Positions 44,806-55,178 of a DNA stretch of 64,000 nucleotides are shown in pieces. The position numbers and the translations under genes are program-made. The notes beneath the pieces are model-generated. The model did not search any database and was not told the origin of the DNA. It saw only the letters and a program-made list of their open reading frames with translations. Source of the DNA: Macrosoma leucophasiata. Its lineage: Eukaryota; Arthropoda; Insecta; Lepidoptera; Hedylidae. The stretch spans positions 16,790,501-16,854,500 of the forward strand of contig JAWQUS010000027.1 in NCBI GenBank assembly GCA_036365455.1, read 5' to 3'. Position 1 is the stretch's first letter; each line of letters opens with the position of its first letter.

Positions 44806-47081
44806 CCTAATTTTTTGAAAATGAATCAATCCAATAAATACTCTTACTACAAAAGCAGATTCAGCACTAACGTTCAAATTGTCTGCTTTACATTTACATT
44901 TTCCTTACAATAGGTAGATCTTTGGATTCTAAAATACAACATTTACCGAAAAATGTTAAATGTGTCATTCTTCAGACGACCATTCCAGCTCAAACTTTTT
45001 CGTGTCATGACTTGACAAATATTACATCTCTACAAAAAGATCTGCGAACGACATGTTGTCAGTTGCTGCACGTTATGTATGTTTAATGTGCGAAAAACCT
45101 GTAAATGTCATCGTTTACCATATTCCCATGTTGAAAGAGGCTTTTTGTTGAAATCAAATAACGCAGAGTTAAGATTGTCCCTGATCTTCTTGATTAAACT
45201 CAATCCGTTTCTTTGACGAAACATTCTTAATGAAAATACGCCCTTCGCCGTCGTCTCCTTACATTAAACATTACCCCCCGTCGAGATGTGTCTTGCTTCG
45301 TTTATCATATCATCTTTATCGTTTCCGTCCGCATTTCTAATTTTCCTTTGAGCACGTGAACGCTCCGTTTAATTCGCCAAACTGTTTCAATGTCGCCCTC
45401 GATATGGTAGCAACGAATTAAAATTTGTGGCTAACGTTTTTGTTGCTTTTGAAACAAAGTCGCTTTCTGTCGCCTTGCTAAATAAATCATACCGAGCTAC
45501 AGCCGAGCATTAATCATGTATTGTTGCGTGCTATGGTGAATTGCCGTTTGTTATATCATTCCAGCAGCTAGCGAAGAATCGTGTGCGTGAGTGTACGCCG
45601 TCGTTTTTACGTTCCTCATTGTCTCACCGAGTATTCTGGTACTTGCTCCCGTTGATTATTTATTCAAGAATTAGACCTTAATTTGGACGAATGGAGTTTT
45701 TGACATTTCAATAACGAGCCGATGCATGTTAATGGGGACTTTATATGTTTGAGAATGATCGAAAAACAATCCGACTTGATTTCTTTATTTGGCTCGGCAT
45801 GTGGTTCAATAAAAAAATTGAAGACGCACCATGATTATTAAATTCAATAAACTCTGACAATTAAAAACAATAACTCGCGAAATCGAACGAGTAAAAAAAA
45901 TTTTGAGCTTGGGAACAGATACCGTCCCATACGGACTAAACTCATTTGCTCATTTAAAATGTATATTCAGTTAATTTATGTAGGTCAGTCTTCTGATTAC
46001 TCTGATTAGCGAGTCGTGTTTAATAACCGCCGTGCTAAGTACAATAGTGATTGTATAACATACAAGCGTGACACAAAATAATGTTCTTAGGGCACGCGTA
46101 GCCGGTTCAAAACACTGATTGATTATGTAAAGTTGAGCGGCACCGCTCCCGCACGCTCGTAAAGCCACGGCTCGTTTCCCCGTCTTTTGGGTATACCGAA
46201 AATTGGATCTTACTATGTTCGTGTCGCACCGGAGATATTCGCAATTCGTGATCGTCACGAGATTTTTATTCAACAGCTGTCAACATTTACGAACCCTCAT
46301 AACACTGATCCAAAATAGGATTGACCGCGTAATTTTCCCTGCTGGAACGGTATCCAAATAAAATTGTCAGATTTATTTGATTTTGTATTATACGAAATTG
46401 AATGTGTAGTTTCAAACGTTCCCAATAAAACGGGACATCATCGTAAAGATTGTTTGCTTCAGTGCACTATTCCAGATTTTTAATTTATATTGGAGCAGCT
46501 TTAGAACTTTATAATTTAACGCGTCCATAAAATGCGTCGAGTTTCTGAAAGACGGCGGCCAGATTGCGATCGTTTTGTAATTAGTCCAGCCATCAATCAC
46601 ATATTACGGCCACAATATTGCTGTGCCGTTTGGGATCGTGGCAGATATGTTGATAGCTCAATTAAAGAGCGGCAGACGGCGGCCTCGAGCATATTGCCGC
46701 CTGCGATTGAATTCTTGGCAAACAAATCCCATTCCGCCGCTTCCAGTTCCAACCAATTTTTAGTACGAACTTCTCCCGTTAATTGCTCTGCACCTTCGCT
46801 GCCAGTTCATTCTTCTGTTCCGTATTTTTTTGTGTAATGGTGGAAAAACTGTTGGAATTTAAATTAACGTATATACTAAGTTTGTTTCTGCAGTTACCTA
46901 ATATTTGTTTAAAAGTAAAATATTACCCCCTTATTCATAAACTTATTTTAGCTAAAGTGTTGCTAATCTCTACTTAGTCTTTTTCTATCCTGCACATTTG
47001 ACAATGGAACTGACAAAGACAAAGCATTCTATAGCTAAAACGTATCTAATAATGGGGTTATGCTACATATAATTTAGAAAT
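44804..47081. other. Repeat-poor non-coding stretch
   Basis: The longest part of the window without recognisable repeats (about 45165-46860), of moderate GC. Several open frames of about 60-100 codons (for example 46532-46837) have no protein motif and no clear exon context. Looks like single-copy host sequence. Confidence 0.4.
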
Positions 47082-47215
47082 TAAAGAAAAAACGGAAAGA
47101 ACAATTTGACTTCGGGCAGGAATTGAACCTGCGACTTCAGGATAACCAGTCCAGCCGCTTTACCACTAAGCTACCGAAGTCCCACCCCGTAGCGTCAAAT
47201 TTTACTTTCCCTTTT
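47082..47215 (-). repeat. tRNA-like repeat, best-preserved copy
   Basis: On the minus strand 74 bases fold like a tRNA: gacttcgg pairs perfectly with ccgaagtc (8 bp), D arm gctt-agtggta-aagc, T arm gcagg-ttcaatt-cctgc, and an anticodon arm with one mismatch whose loop ctggtta would give anticodon GGT. The one extra acceptor pair, lack of a clean host context and presence of flanks shared with 7715-7866 and 17749-18037 mark it as a mobile repeat, not a working gene. Confidence 0.75.
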
Positions 47216-47352
47216 TGATTTTTAACGGATTTAGGGTCGGTGATCGACATCCATTGCAATAGTACAATTACATATAATTTGTGTATTTAGGTATTAATAA
47301 TAAATAATATTTCTACAATGTGTGAAGCTCGCGAAAACGTTCGAAAACGTTA

Positions 47353-47513
47353 TTTAAAAAAAAATGTAATGGAAGTGGCAAACAAGCATGCAGTCACATT
47401 GATTGTTAAGTGATGACTGTAGTCTATAGACACCCACACAAAGACCAAGGTCAAAATGCAGATGCGTTACCACTCCTGAGGCCTAAGGTGTTATGCCTCT
47501 GTGCCGGAAATGA
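47353..47513 (+). repeat. Family A dispersed repeat, 5' half
   Basis: From the A/T head through gtggcaaacaagcatgcag, aaaatgcagatgcgttacca and gttatgcctctgtgccggaa; the 3' half is absent. Subfamily 1. Confidence 0.85.
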
Positions 47514-48240
47514 GCTTTAACTGTTCTTTCTTTATTGTTAAGCGATTCATCACGACTGACGGCCAAGTTTATTGACCATCGCCAACTTACTTCCCGCCGA
47601 AGTACGCCACTTTGAGCAACTTTAACTTAGTAAAAGCTATGGGCCGGCAAGCCTCTTCCTTCGTTTTATTGCTAAAGTTCTTTCATACGTGTCTTGGAAA
47701 CTTGAAAATGGTTTTTGATTTTTTTAATTTATTGCAAAAACTTTGTCTTTACATAAAAATAAATGTTATAAGGTTCGTCGCTTCAGCCTGTTATTCACCG
47801 AAGGGAGAGGCAAAGGTAAATCAATGAAAAGACAAATGATTGTCCGGTGACAACCAGTTAAATTTTTTTCAGTTCCATGTTTTAAGTTGGTGACGAGCCT
47901 ACTGGCATTTTCGGTCACATTACCGAACTCAGAGGGTGAGTGCCACTGGGTATTTTCCGGAACCCCTATATCAGTCAATCTCAGGTTGTCGTGGTTTGCT
48001 ACCACTACGTTACCAAGACAATTTTAAATTAAACAATTTACCCATTATAATGGCAACATTAGGGCAAAGTTTTTGAGAATGTGATTACGTCTGACAATTT
48101 TTCGTTCGTGTTTCAGAAGAACATTGAAGTCTTAAGTTAGTGATAATTAAGTAAGGATAATCCTTAACCCAAATTAGACGACTTAGATTGGCTTCAGAAA
48201 TTCTTATTTTAAACGTAACAGATGACGAGCCATTAATCAG
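47514..48240. other. Non-coding stretch, possible degraded repeat near 47770-48010
   Basis: ttcaccgaagggagaggcaa resembles the ccccgaaggggtaggcagag block of the foldback modules. A 79-codon minus-strand frame has no known motif. Confidence 0.3.
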
Positions 48241-48435
48241 ATCAAAATGCAGATGCGTTGCCACCCCTGAGATCTTAGTTATTATGTCTCTGTGATAGTT
48301 ATTACGTTGCCATCCATTACCATCTAACCGGAACACGACAGTACTGAACACTACCATTTAGCGGCAGATAAATTAGGTAATGCGGGGATGCGTACGCCCT
48401 CTAGCTCTTACACTGGAACTCTACCACCAGTAAAT
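48241..48435 (+). repeat. Family A dispersed repeat, 3' two-thirds, subfamily 2
   Basis: Starts atcaaaatgcagatgcgttg and ends ctctaccaccagtaaa, with the subfamily 2 words gatcttagttattatg, tctctgtgatagttattacg and cggcagataaattaggtaat. Confidence 0.8.
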
Positions 48436-48943
48436 TGAATTGCATCGCAAATTCATTGCATCTTTCAATTAGTTTCTTCTAACCAACAATACTTAGCATG
48501 AGAAGTTGCTATTTGTGACATACCTACTAATTTAGCTTACACTGATCTACTGCTTCATATGGTTTGGCTTTAATTTTATTATAGTTAATTTCAAATCTCC
48601 CATTTCTCTGTAGGTGCAATTTGTACACAAATCTTGTTCAAACAATCATTTTTTATGTATAAGTACAAAGTGTAACATTCTGTGCAGATTAGGTACATTT
48701 AGTTTTCTGTCGTATTAATCATTCAAATATCAATTCAGGTGATGAAGGTCTAAGAATAATGGGAATATAAAGAATGAGCAATGGAAATAAAGTGAAAGAC
48801 CCGTGTCTAACGAAGCTACAGACGTCTGACAAGTAGACCCTTTGAATAAGTGATTGGAGTGTTTTAAATATTTGTTGCCCGTGTCTAACGTGGTCTTATT
48901 ACAGCAGCTCTTTGTCTAGACGTGAAATTTGCTACTTTAATGT
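48436..48943. other. Non-coding flank of the BEL/Pao insertion
   Basis: No repeat recognised; ends in the 5-bp target duplication aatgt (48939-48943). Confidence 0.5.
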
Positions 48944-49349
48944 TGTATTGTGAGGGCCCGGTCTCACTCGGTTGGCGTCTCACAAACAGGGACTCCCACA
49001 AGGGAGAACGGTCTAATAGGTCATCTGACTAACCTGCGGTTCCAGCTTTCGGCATTTATGTTGTCTTGATCCTGTGGTCTTCGAGTTCTTTCTTGGTTTT
49101 CACTCCCGGCCGGGGTGTCGAGTCACGGGTGGCCCTGGACCAGCCACAAAACGCGCGCGTTCGGGATCACGAATTTCAAGCGTCTCCTTACCCGTTGCAA
49201 GTTCGATTCGCTACAGGTAGTGGCGAGTGGTGACGTCAGTGACGTCTTGTCAGAATCGACCAATGACCGTGAAGAGTGCCAAGGAGTGCCAACCTAAGTG
49301 TAAGCTTGAGAATTGTATACCAACTTTGAAATAATATGATGACGGTACA
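48944..49349 (-). repeat. 3' LTR of the BEL/Pao element
   Basis: 406 bp, starting tgtattgtgagg and ending gacggtaca on the plus strand (TG...CA ends). No difference from the other LTR was found by eye. It contains a perfect CRE palindrome TGACGTCA at 49231-49238 and a second TGACGTC right after it. Confidence 0.95.
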
Positions 49350-49361
49350 TTTCCGCCCACC
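49350..49361 (-). promoter_or_regulatory. Polypurine tract
   Basis: On the minus strand ggtgggcggaaa lies directly before the 3' LTR, where plus-strand DNA synthesis is primed. Confidence 0.8.
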
Positions 49362-49454
49362 AAAATACGTTATAGGTATTTTCTAAAACTAGCGAATAAC
49401 TAACCTACGAAAAGACTTAATTACGACTAAAGCTAATAATTAACGAGTTACGGA

Positions 49455-52400
49455 TTAATCTAGGTTAGGTAACGGACATAGCTTAGCCAACGGTCGAGTT
49501 AAGCACGAACCATCGACTGTACGAACCGTTGCGATACGAACTATTCCGTCCGGGCTAGGGTGCAATTTCTCGACCCGAGCCAGAGGCCAATGTAACGGAA
49601 GAGAAGTTTCGGTTTTCAGAATTACCACGGATCCCACGATTAGCGGCTTAGAATGTTTAGTCCACTTTGCCCGTTGAGTCAAAGTATGGAGGTATTCGCA
49701 CTTCCAACGATTCCAAAAATCCTGTTGGAAACGTTGAATGAGCTGCCAACGACTAAGTCGATTAATATTAACTGACGTTAAGTCCTCATCGGGAACGGTA
49801 GTTAGAGGCTCCAAGGTTAAGAAGTGGCCCGGTGTCAGTACAACCAAGTCATTGGGGTCTGAACTCAACGGATAAAGGGGTCGCGAATTGAGTATCGCCT
49901 CAATTTGCACGAAGACCGTACCGTACCGTAGTTCTTCGAACGTTAAGACTTGATCACCGATAATTCGATAAAGGTGCGATTTTACTGCTTTAATTTGAAT
50001 TTCCCAAACTCCTCCAAAATGAGGACTCGAAGGCGGGTTAAAACGAAACTCAATCTGTTCGGTTTGAGCGGCAGATTGCATGAGAGACTGAAGCTGATTA
50101 TTCGCGCCTACGTAATTTGTACCGCAATCGGATTGGATGACGTTGACCCTACCGCGACGACCGACAAATCTACGAAGAGCGGCAAGGAATGCGTCCGATG
50201 AAAGATCCGAAACAGTTTCGAGATGCACTGCTTTGGTACTTAAGCATACGAACAAACAGAGATAAGCCTTACCGATTTTCGCACCGCGATGTTTTGCGAG
50301 TTTGATGCGGAAAGGACCACCGTAATCCGTTCCCACAACAGAAAAAGGCTTAACCTGATTGACGCGAGTAGCAGGTAGATCGCTCATAAACGGTTCAAGA
50401 GGAGTCGGGTTCGTTTTATAACACTGAACACACTTCGAAAGGCAATGACGAATTGCCCGTTTGGGTGAAAGGATCCAAAATTGTTGTGTTAGAAGGTATT
50501 GCATCGTGTTAACGCCAGCGTGACAATTTTCACGATGAAACGCTTCGATGATTAAATAGGTAAGCTTCGATTCGCGAGGGAGCAGAGCGGGGTGTTTATG
50601 CTCAAATTCGAGCCCCGATCTGGCCAATCGGCCACCCACCCTGAGAGTTCCCTTAGCGTCGAGAAACGGATTTAACTTACGCATTTGTTTCGAAAGAAGA
50701 GTATTGTCTAGCAAGTGACTTATCTCTGATGCAAAATGATGTGATTGAACGTACCTCACAATAATCATAAGGGCATTATGTAGTTCTACCCGAGTCGATA
50801 TGGGATCAGAACAGCTAGTGCGTTTACAACGAATGAATGCAATGAATTTTATCCAGACACACAAAAGGCGTTGGATTTTACGAATCGACGAATAGCGATC
50901 CAACAGAGTGTCTATAAACGGACTAGGAACGTCACCATGAGTAAGGAACGAGCGAGGAGCCTTTTCTTCTGCAGCTAGAATGTCTGAGTCTGGAATATCA
51001 TCAGAACTTGGCCAAGATGAAAGCGGTTGAGAGAGCCACGACGGACCCGCCCACCATAAGCGATTAGTGACAAGAGCTGATGGAAGCTGTCCACGGGAGA
51101 CTACATCCGCTGGATTATCCTCAGAGGCCACGTGACCCCATCGAGCCCCAGGGATGACATCAAGAATGTGCCCTACGTGATTCGCAACGAAAGTCTTCCA
51201 ACGTGAAGGGTGAGAGCGAAGCCACGCAAGCACAACGGTAGAATCAGACCACGCGAAAAGACCACTGCATGGAAGAACAGGTGAGTATATGTCCTTTACG
51301 AATTTCAGTAGATCAGCAATGTTTGATTGGAGTTTGGGACCGACGAGCAGAGTGTCGTTTAACGATACGCCCCTAGCATCTTTAGCTGAAGCGTTAAACA
51401 CCACACGGAGTTTCGTTGTGGCGGACTCGGGACGCAGAACGCAGTGATGAGGGATGTAATACTTTCCCTCTGTAAGTTTGTTTACAGGGACAAGACTCAT
51501 GTGACCACTATCGAGATAGTCTTTCATGAAGTCGTTGTACTGGTGATGCAATTCTGGATTTCTCCTGAGTTTTGGTTCGATTGAGTGAAAAAAACGCAAA
51601 GCGATGTCACGAGATCCAGGAAAAGAACGATCCTGCTCTTCTTCCTTGAAAGGCAGAGTGACCACGTATCTGCCAACCGAATCACGGGTATGATGAGTTG
51701 CGAAGATTTCTTCACAGCGAGTTTCCTCAGGGGTTAGATGTCGAGGTGACGGAAATGATTCCAACTCCCAGAAGCGCTTGACTTCCTCATGAAGCAGATC
51801 ATCGTCTTGGCTGAAAAACGATTGAACTTCGTCCTGACAGCCGGCACCACCCAGTAAGAGCCAGCCAAACACTGAATTCAGAGCTGAGGGTTGATTTAGA
51901 CCTCCATCCACACGGCCAGGAAGGAGAAGAGAAGTAAACACCTCAGCGCCGAGAAGCAGATCTACAGAACCAGGCTTGTCGAAGTTAGGGTCAGCCAAGG
52001 CGAGATCCTTGATATGATGCCACGACGATTTATTAATACGAGTTGAAGGTATCCTACCACAAATGCTAGGCAACGTGAGCGCGTCGATAGAAAAGAGGCT
52101 GTTGCTGTTAGCACCAACCTCAAGGCGAACTGCACCTGATATAGACGAAGATGCTTGTCCCAAACCACGAACACGACGAGAAGTAAGTGTGCGGGCGACT
52201 CCTAAGATGGTGGCAGCACGTTCACTGATGAAGTGAGCCTGGCTACCCGAATCTATGAGAGCACGAAACGATTGGAAGTTGCCTGAGGAATCACGAAGTT
52301 GCACAGTGGCTGTTGATAACAGCACCACAGAATTATCACCTATGCTCGTAAGTACTCTTACAGGTTGCTCTGGACTACTGCTCGAATCGGCTTGACTTGA

Positions 52401-53774
52401 TGAAGCAGATAAATTAGCATCATCATCTCGATGAAGCAGGGTGTGATGACGTTGACGACACTTTTGGCAACTAAAAAATGATCTACAATTCTTTAAACTG
52501 TGCGAAGGTTTTAAGCAGTTGAAACACCAACGGTTGGTTTTAGCGAATTCAATCCGTTCCGCAACAGAAAGCTTTGTGAACCGTTCACAATAACTGATTG
52601 AATGATTTTCTGAACAGAAGGAGCACTTGACAATTGGTGTTGTGACTGATGCTTCAGATGCCGTAATCGTTCGAATTTTAGGTTTATCAGCAGTAGATTT
52701 AGTGTTGCTAGTGCTGGAAAGGAATACCGTAGTCGGTTTCGATTTAAACGATTTATTACTTGGTGGTATTTTAGGTATAGATTTATCGTGTGCACGGTTG
52801 GTAGTAGAGTGACTACGCTCTTGTGACAAAAAATGTGTATCTCGAACAAGGGCCTCGCATGTCATATTTAAAAATTTATACAAATCTCTAAATTCGGGAA
52901 GTTCGGCAGTTGAATTACTTCGTTCAAATGCACAGCGAGTCTTAGAATCGAGTTTCGATAATATGTGATAACACAGAATAAAGCTCCACTGATCCGTAGG
53001 TAAATCAAGACTTTTCAAAATATTTAAATTTTCACTAATTAAATCAAGTACACGACGGAATTCTGAAGGAGAACTCGATTTAAAATTAATATTTAATATT
53101 TCTTTCCAGCACGTAAAAGCCAACTCACGCTTATCACGATACCTAGTGAGCAAGGCTTGGTAGGCTTCGCTATAGAAAGTACCCTTAACTGGGTACGTAC
53201 GAATAAGACCAAGTGCGTCACCTGACAAACTTGATATAAGATAATGCATACGTTCAGTGTCTGACAATGTTTCGTTATTATGGATCAACGAATTAAATAC
53301 ATCATAAAATTCAGGCCACTCTTTAATAGCTCCTGAAAACGTTGGAATTTTGATTTTTGGTAATTTAACATTACAGACGCTCGAGCGATCACGTTCAGTA
53401 CGTTGTTCATCGTTACTAGGAATAAGTTCCCTATAAATAGTAGCAATTTTAATGTAAATGTCATCAAATTGTTCGCGTATTAAATCTTCTTTCTCTTCCG
53501 ATGTGCCATCAATAATGCCAAGAATGTCCGTATGAGCCTGCTCAAAACTTTCACAAAGTCGCGGCATGACAGCATGATGAGAAAGAAACGTGTTCAGAAG
53601 AGATCTATCATCTTGAGCTAGCTCAGCTGCCTCCAAAGTTTTTTCAAGACGTCGCAGAGCTAGTGTACGCTTCCTCCGTAAAACCGGTAAGTCTTGCATA
53701 GTTAATTCGGAAGTAGCATGTGAGCCACGCCTCGATGTTGTGTCGTGCTTAGAACGTCGCCGAGTTGCGTACAT
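49455..53774 (-). CDS. Gag-protease-(RT-deleted)-integrase polyprotein, 1439 aa
   Basis: One uninterrupted frame starting at the first in-frame ATG after the leader. Gag region from about residue 138 (LPKIKIPTFSGAIKEW), then three zinc-knuckle-like clusters (about 383-395, CSFCSENHSISYC; 415-428, CFNCLKPSHSLKNC; 434-446). Aspartic protease motif ALIDSGSQAHF at about 505. The start of the reverse transcriptase, KLRVVFNASAK, is at about 787 and SLNDTLLVGPKL follows, but at about residue 823 the text jumps to FAWSDSTVVLAW, which belongs after the catalytic domain; no DD box is present. The integrase is complete: HHCC zinc region near 1077, and catalytic GTDYGG (~1145), QSDCGTN (~1211), and HFGGVWE (~1251). 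The C-terminal DUF5641-like part ends LAKLCPLPNLD. Family members are usually several hundred residues longer. Confidence 0.93.
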   Translation of the reverse strand: MYATRRRSKHDTTSRRGSHATSELTMQDLPVLRRKRTLALRRLEKTLEAAELAQDDRSLLNTFLSHHAVMPRLCESFEQAHTDILGIIDGTSEEKEDLIREQFDDIYIKIATIYRELIPSNDEQRTERDRSSVCNVKLPKIKIPTFSGAIKEWPEFYDVFNSLIHNNETLSDTERMHYLISSLSGDALGLIRTYPVKGTFYSEAYQALLTRYRDKRELAFTCWKEILNINFKSSSPSEFRRVLDLISENLNILKSLDLPTDQWSFILCYHILSKLDSKTRCAFERSNSTAELPEFRDLYKFLNMTCEALVRDTHFLSQERSHSTTNRAHDKSIPKIPPSNKSFKSKPTTVFLSSTSNTKSTADKPKIRTITASEASVTTPIVKCSFCSENHSISYCERFTKLSVAERIEFAKTNRWCFNCLKPSHSLKNCRSFFSCQKCRQRHHTLLHRDDDANLSASSSQADSSSSPEQPVRVLTSIGDNSVVLLSTATVQLRDSSGNFQSFRALIDSGSQAHFISERAATILGVARTLTSRRVRGLGQASSSISGAVRLEVGANSNSLFSIDALTLPSICGRIPSTRINKSSWHHIKDLALADPNFDKPGSVDLLLGAEVFTSLLLPGRVDGGLNQPSALNSVFGWLLLGGAGCQDEVQSFFSQDDDLLHEEVKRFWELESFPSPRHLTPEETRCEEIFATHHTRDSVGRYVVTLPFKEEEQDRSFPGSRDIALRFFHSIEPKLRRNPELHHQYNDFMKDYLDSGHMSLVPVNKLTEGKYYIPHHCVLRPESATTKLRVVFNASAKDARGVSLNDTLLVGPKLQSNIADLLKFVKDIYSPVLPCSGLFAWSDSTVVLAWLRSHPSRWKTFVANHVGHILDVIPGARWGHVASEDNPADVVSRGQLPSALVTNRLWWAGPSWLSQPLSSWPSSDDIPDSDILAAEEKAPRSFLTHGDVPSPFIDTLLDRYSSIRKIQRLLCVWIKFIAFIRCKRTSCSDPISTRVELHNALMIIVRYVQSHHFASEISHLLDNTLLSKQMRKLNPFLDAKGTLRVGGRLARSGLEFEHKHPALLPRESKLTYLIIEAFHRENCHAGVNTMQYLLTQQFWILSPKRAIRHCLSKCVQCYKTNPTPLEPFMSDLPATRVNQVKPFSVVGTDYGGPFRIKLAKHRGAKIGKAYLCLFVCLSTKAVHLETVSDLSSDAFLAALRRFVGRRGRVNVIQSDCGTNYVGANNQLQSLMQSAAQTEQIEFRFNPPSSPHFGGVWEIQIKAVKSHLYRIIGDQVLTFEELRYGTVFVQIEAILNSRPLYPLSSDPNDLVVLTPGHFLTLEPLTTVPDEDLTSVNINRLSRWQLIQRFQQDFWNRWKCEYLHTLTQRAKWTKHSKPLIVGSVVILKTETSLPLHWPLARVEKLHPSPDGIVRIATVRTVDGSCLTRPLAKLCPLPNLD

Positions 53775-55158
53775 CGTTGTGAGAGACTAGTACAAACGAA
53801 ATACGACAAAGCAGTGTACACAAGCTACGGCTTAGCACGCGCAATGCTAAAAAACGTGAAAAATAATTTAATTAAAAGAATTGAAGAACCATTTATCTAT
53901 TAAAACGATTTAGTGTTACGATATCCCGCGAGTCAGGTTCCCAACCGAACTCGTCCTCTTATAATTACGAGGGGATGTGGAACTATACGAGAATAATTAA
54001 AAGTTAAACAATAGAATACCTAGGTAAACGATATGTAGGTATAGCACGGTCCAGTTTTTACGAGAGCGATCGAGCACTATTATTATAATAATAATGGTGC
54101 TTCACGATAGGTACCTATCACTTTAGAGTACCTAATGAGCTAAGTTACGTAAACACGATTGTTATTGTTTGCAGTTGAATAATTTCGCTTATGGTAAGTC
54201 ACTCGATGAATAGGACGTCAGAATTATTTACGAGCCATTTATAATAGGTAAGTAAATTACGATAAAAAACGACCTAACTACGATAGTTGCATACTTACCT
54301 ACCTACACCACTAAAAAGAATCAGATAAACAAGTGCGAGAACCAGCGATGTTATACCGCGATATAAATAGAATGTATAAACAACGCTAGGCAACGATAAA
54401 TTGCAACTTGAATACCTATCCACTTTTACATAGTGTAGGTCTATGAGATAAGCGACGAATTTTAGGTACCTACGTAATTAAGGCAAACCTGTGTCAACAA
54501 ACAACAATAGAATGCTGCTCCTCTTTACGATAGGTTTTTACCAAAGCGAATAAGTGAAAGGCGCAAGCAATTGTATTATTGTGTTGTACGTAGGTATGTA
54601 CCTAGGAGCGAAGAACAATTATTTACTTAAAAAAAAACTTAAATACGCGTATGATACGATATTATAAACAACAGTTAGACGAATAGGATTTTACCGGGTT
54701 TGTGTATATTCACGTAAAACGTACCTACCTATATCCAAACCGCTAAACGTTGAATATTGAATACGATTTGTAAACTAGGTAGCTACACACAATAATTATG
54801 CCGAACGGAACACTTGGTATTTGCAACGGTTGTACCTTCGGATTACTAGATCACACTAGGTAGGTATGTTACTCCTGGTGACCTAAAAATTTTTACATAG
54901 AAATCGAATTTATTAATTTATTCAGAATCGTTCATTTATAGAAATCGAAATCGAAAATATATATATATATATATGGATGCGTAAGATGAGGATATCTTTC
55001 CAATGTTAACGATCGATCAACACGTTAATTGAATATAATTGTTACGTGTACAGGGCAGAATCTCCCAACTTTCCCGAAATTAGGGAGTTCAAAAAAGTCG
55101 GTAGGAAGAAAAATTGTACGTGTATGGTTTTACGAAAGTTAATGAAAAATGGATAATT
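53775..55158 (-). other. Leader of the BEL/Pao element
   Basis: About 1.4 kb between primer site and ORF with no open frame of note. It is AT-rich and contains many short gtaggta/tacctac words and a (ta)n run at 54957-54973. Packaging signals would be expected here, but none can be recognised from sequence alone. Confidence 0.7.
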
Positions 55159-55175
55159 CCCGGGTTTCGGCACCA
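55159..55175 (-). promoter_or_regulatory. Primer binding site for tRNA-Phe
   Basis: Plus strand cccgggtttcggcacca equals the 3' end of insect tRNA-Phe including CCA over 17 bases, so the minus-strand RNA would pair with it. Three bases separate it from the 5' LTR. Confidence 0.85.
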
Positions 55176-55178
55176 AAA

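Noticed and set aside
46532..46837. 101-codon frame as a host exon
   Set aside because: Composition is plausible, but there is no motif and no convincing splice sites at both ends.
47107..47180. Functional tRNA-Thr(GGT) gene on the minus strand
   Set aside because: The fold is good except for one anticodon-stem mismatch, but the flanks are repeated elsewhere in the window and the acceptor has an extra pair.
49115..49297. Identical 60-codon frames in both LTRs as an accessory gene
   Set aside because: They are antisense to the element and identical only because the LTRs are; no motif or start context.
51280..51310. RT loss explained by splicing before reverse transcription
   Set aside because: A cag-gtgagtat word lies here but on the strand opposite the element, and the junction does not show exon-end consensus; ordinary deletion or template switching fits as well.
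49455..53774. Endogenous retrovirus with an envelope gene
   Set aside because: No envelope-like frame exists between integrase and the 3' LTR (only about 90 bp); this is a plain BEL/Pao retrotransposon.
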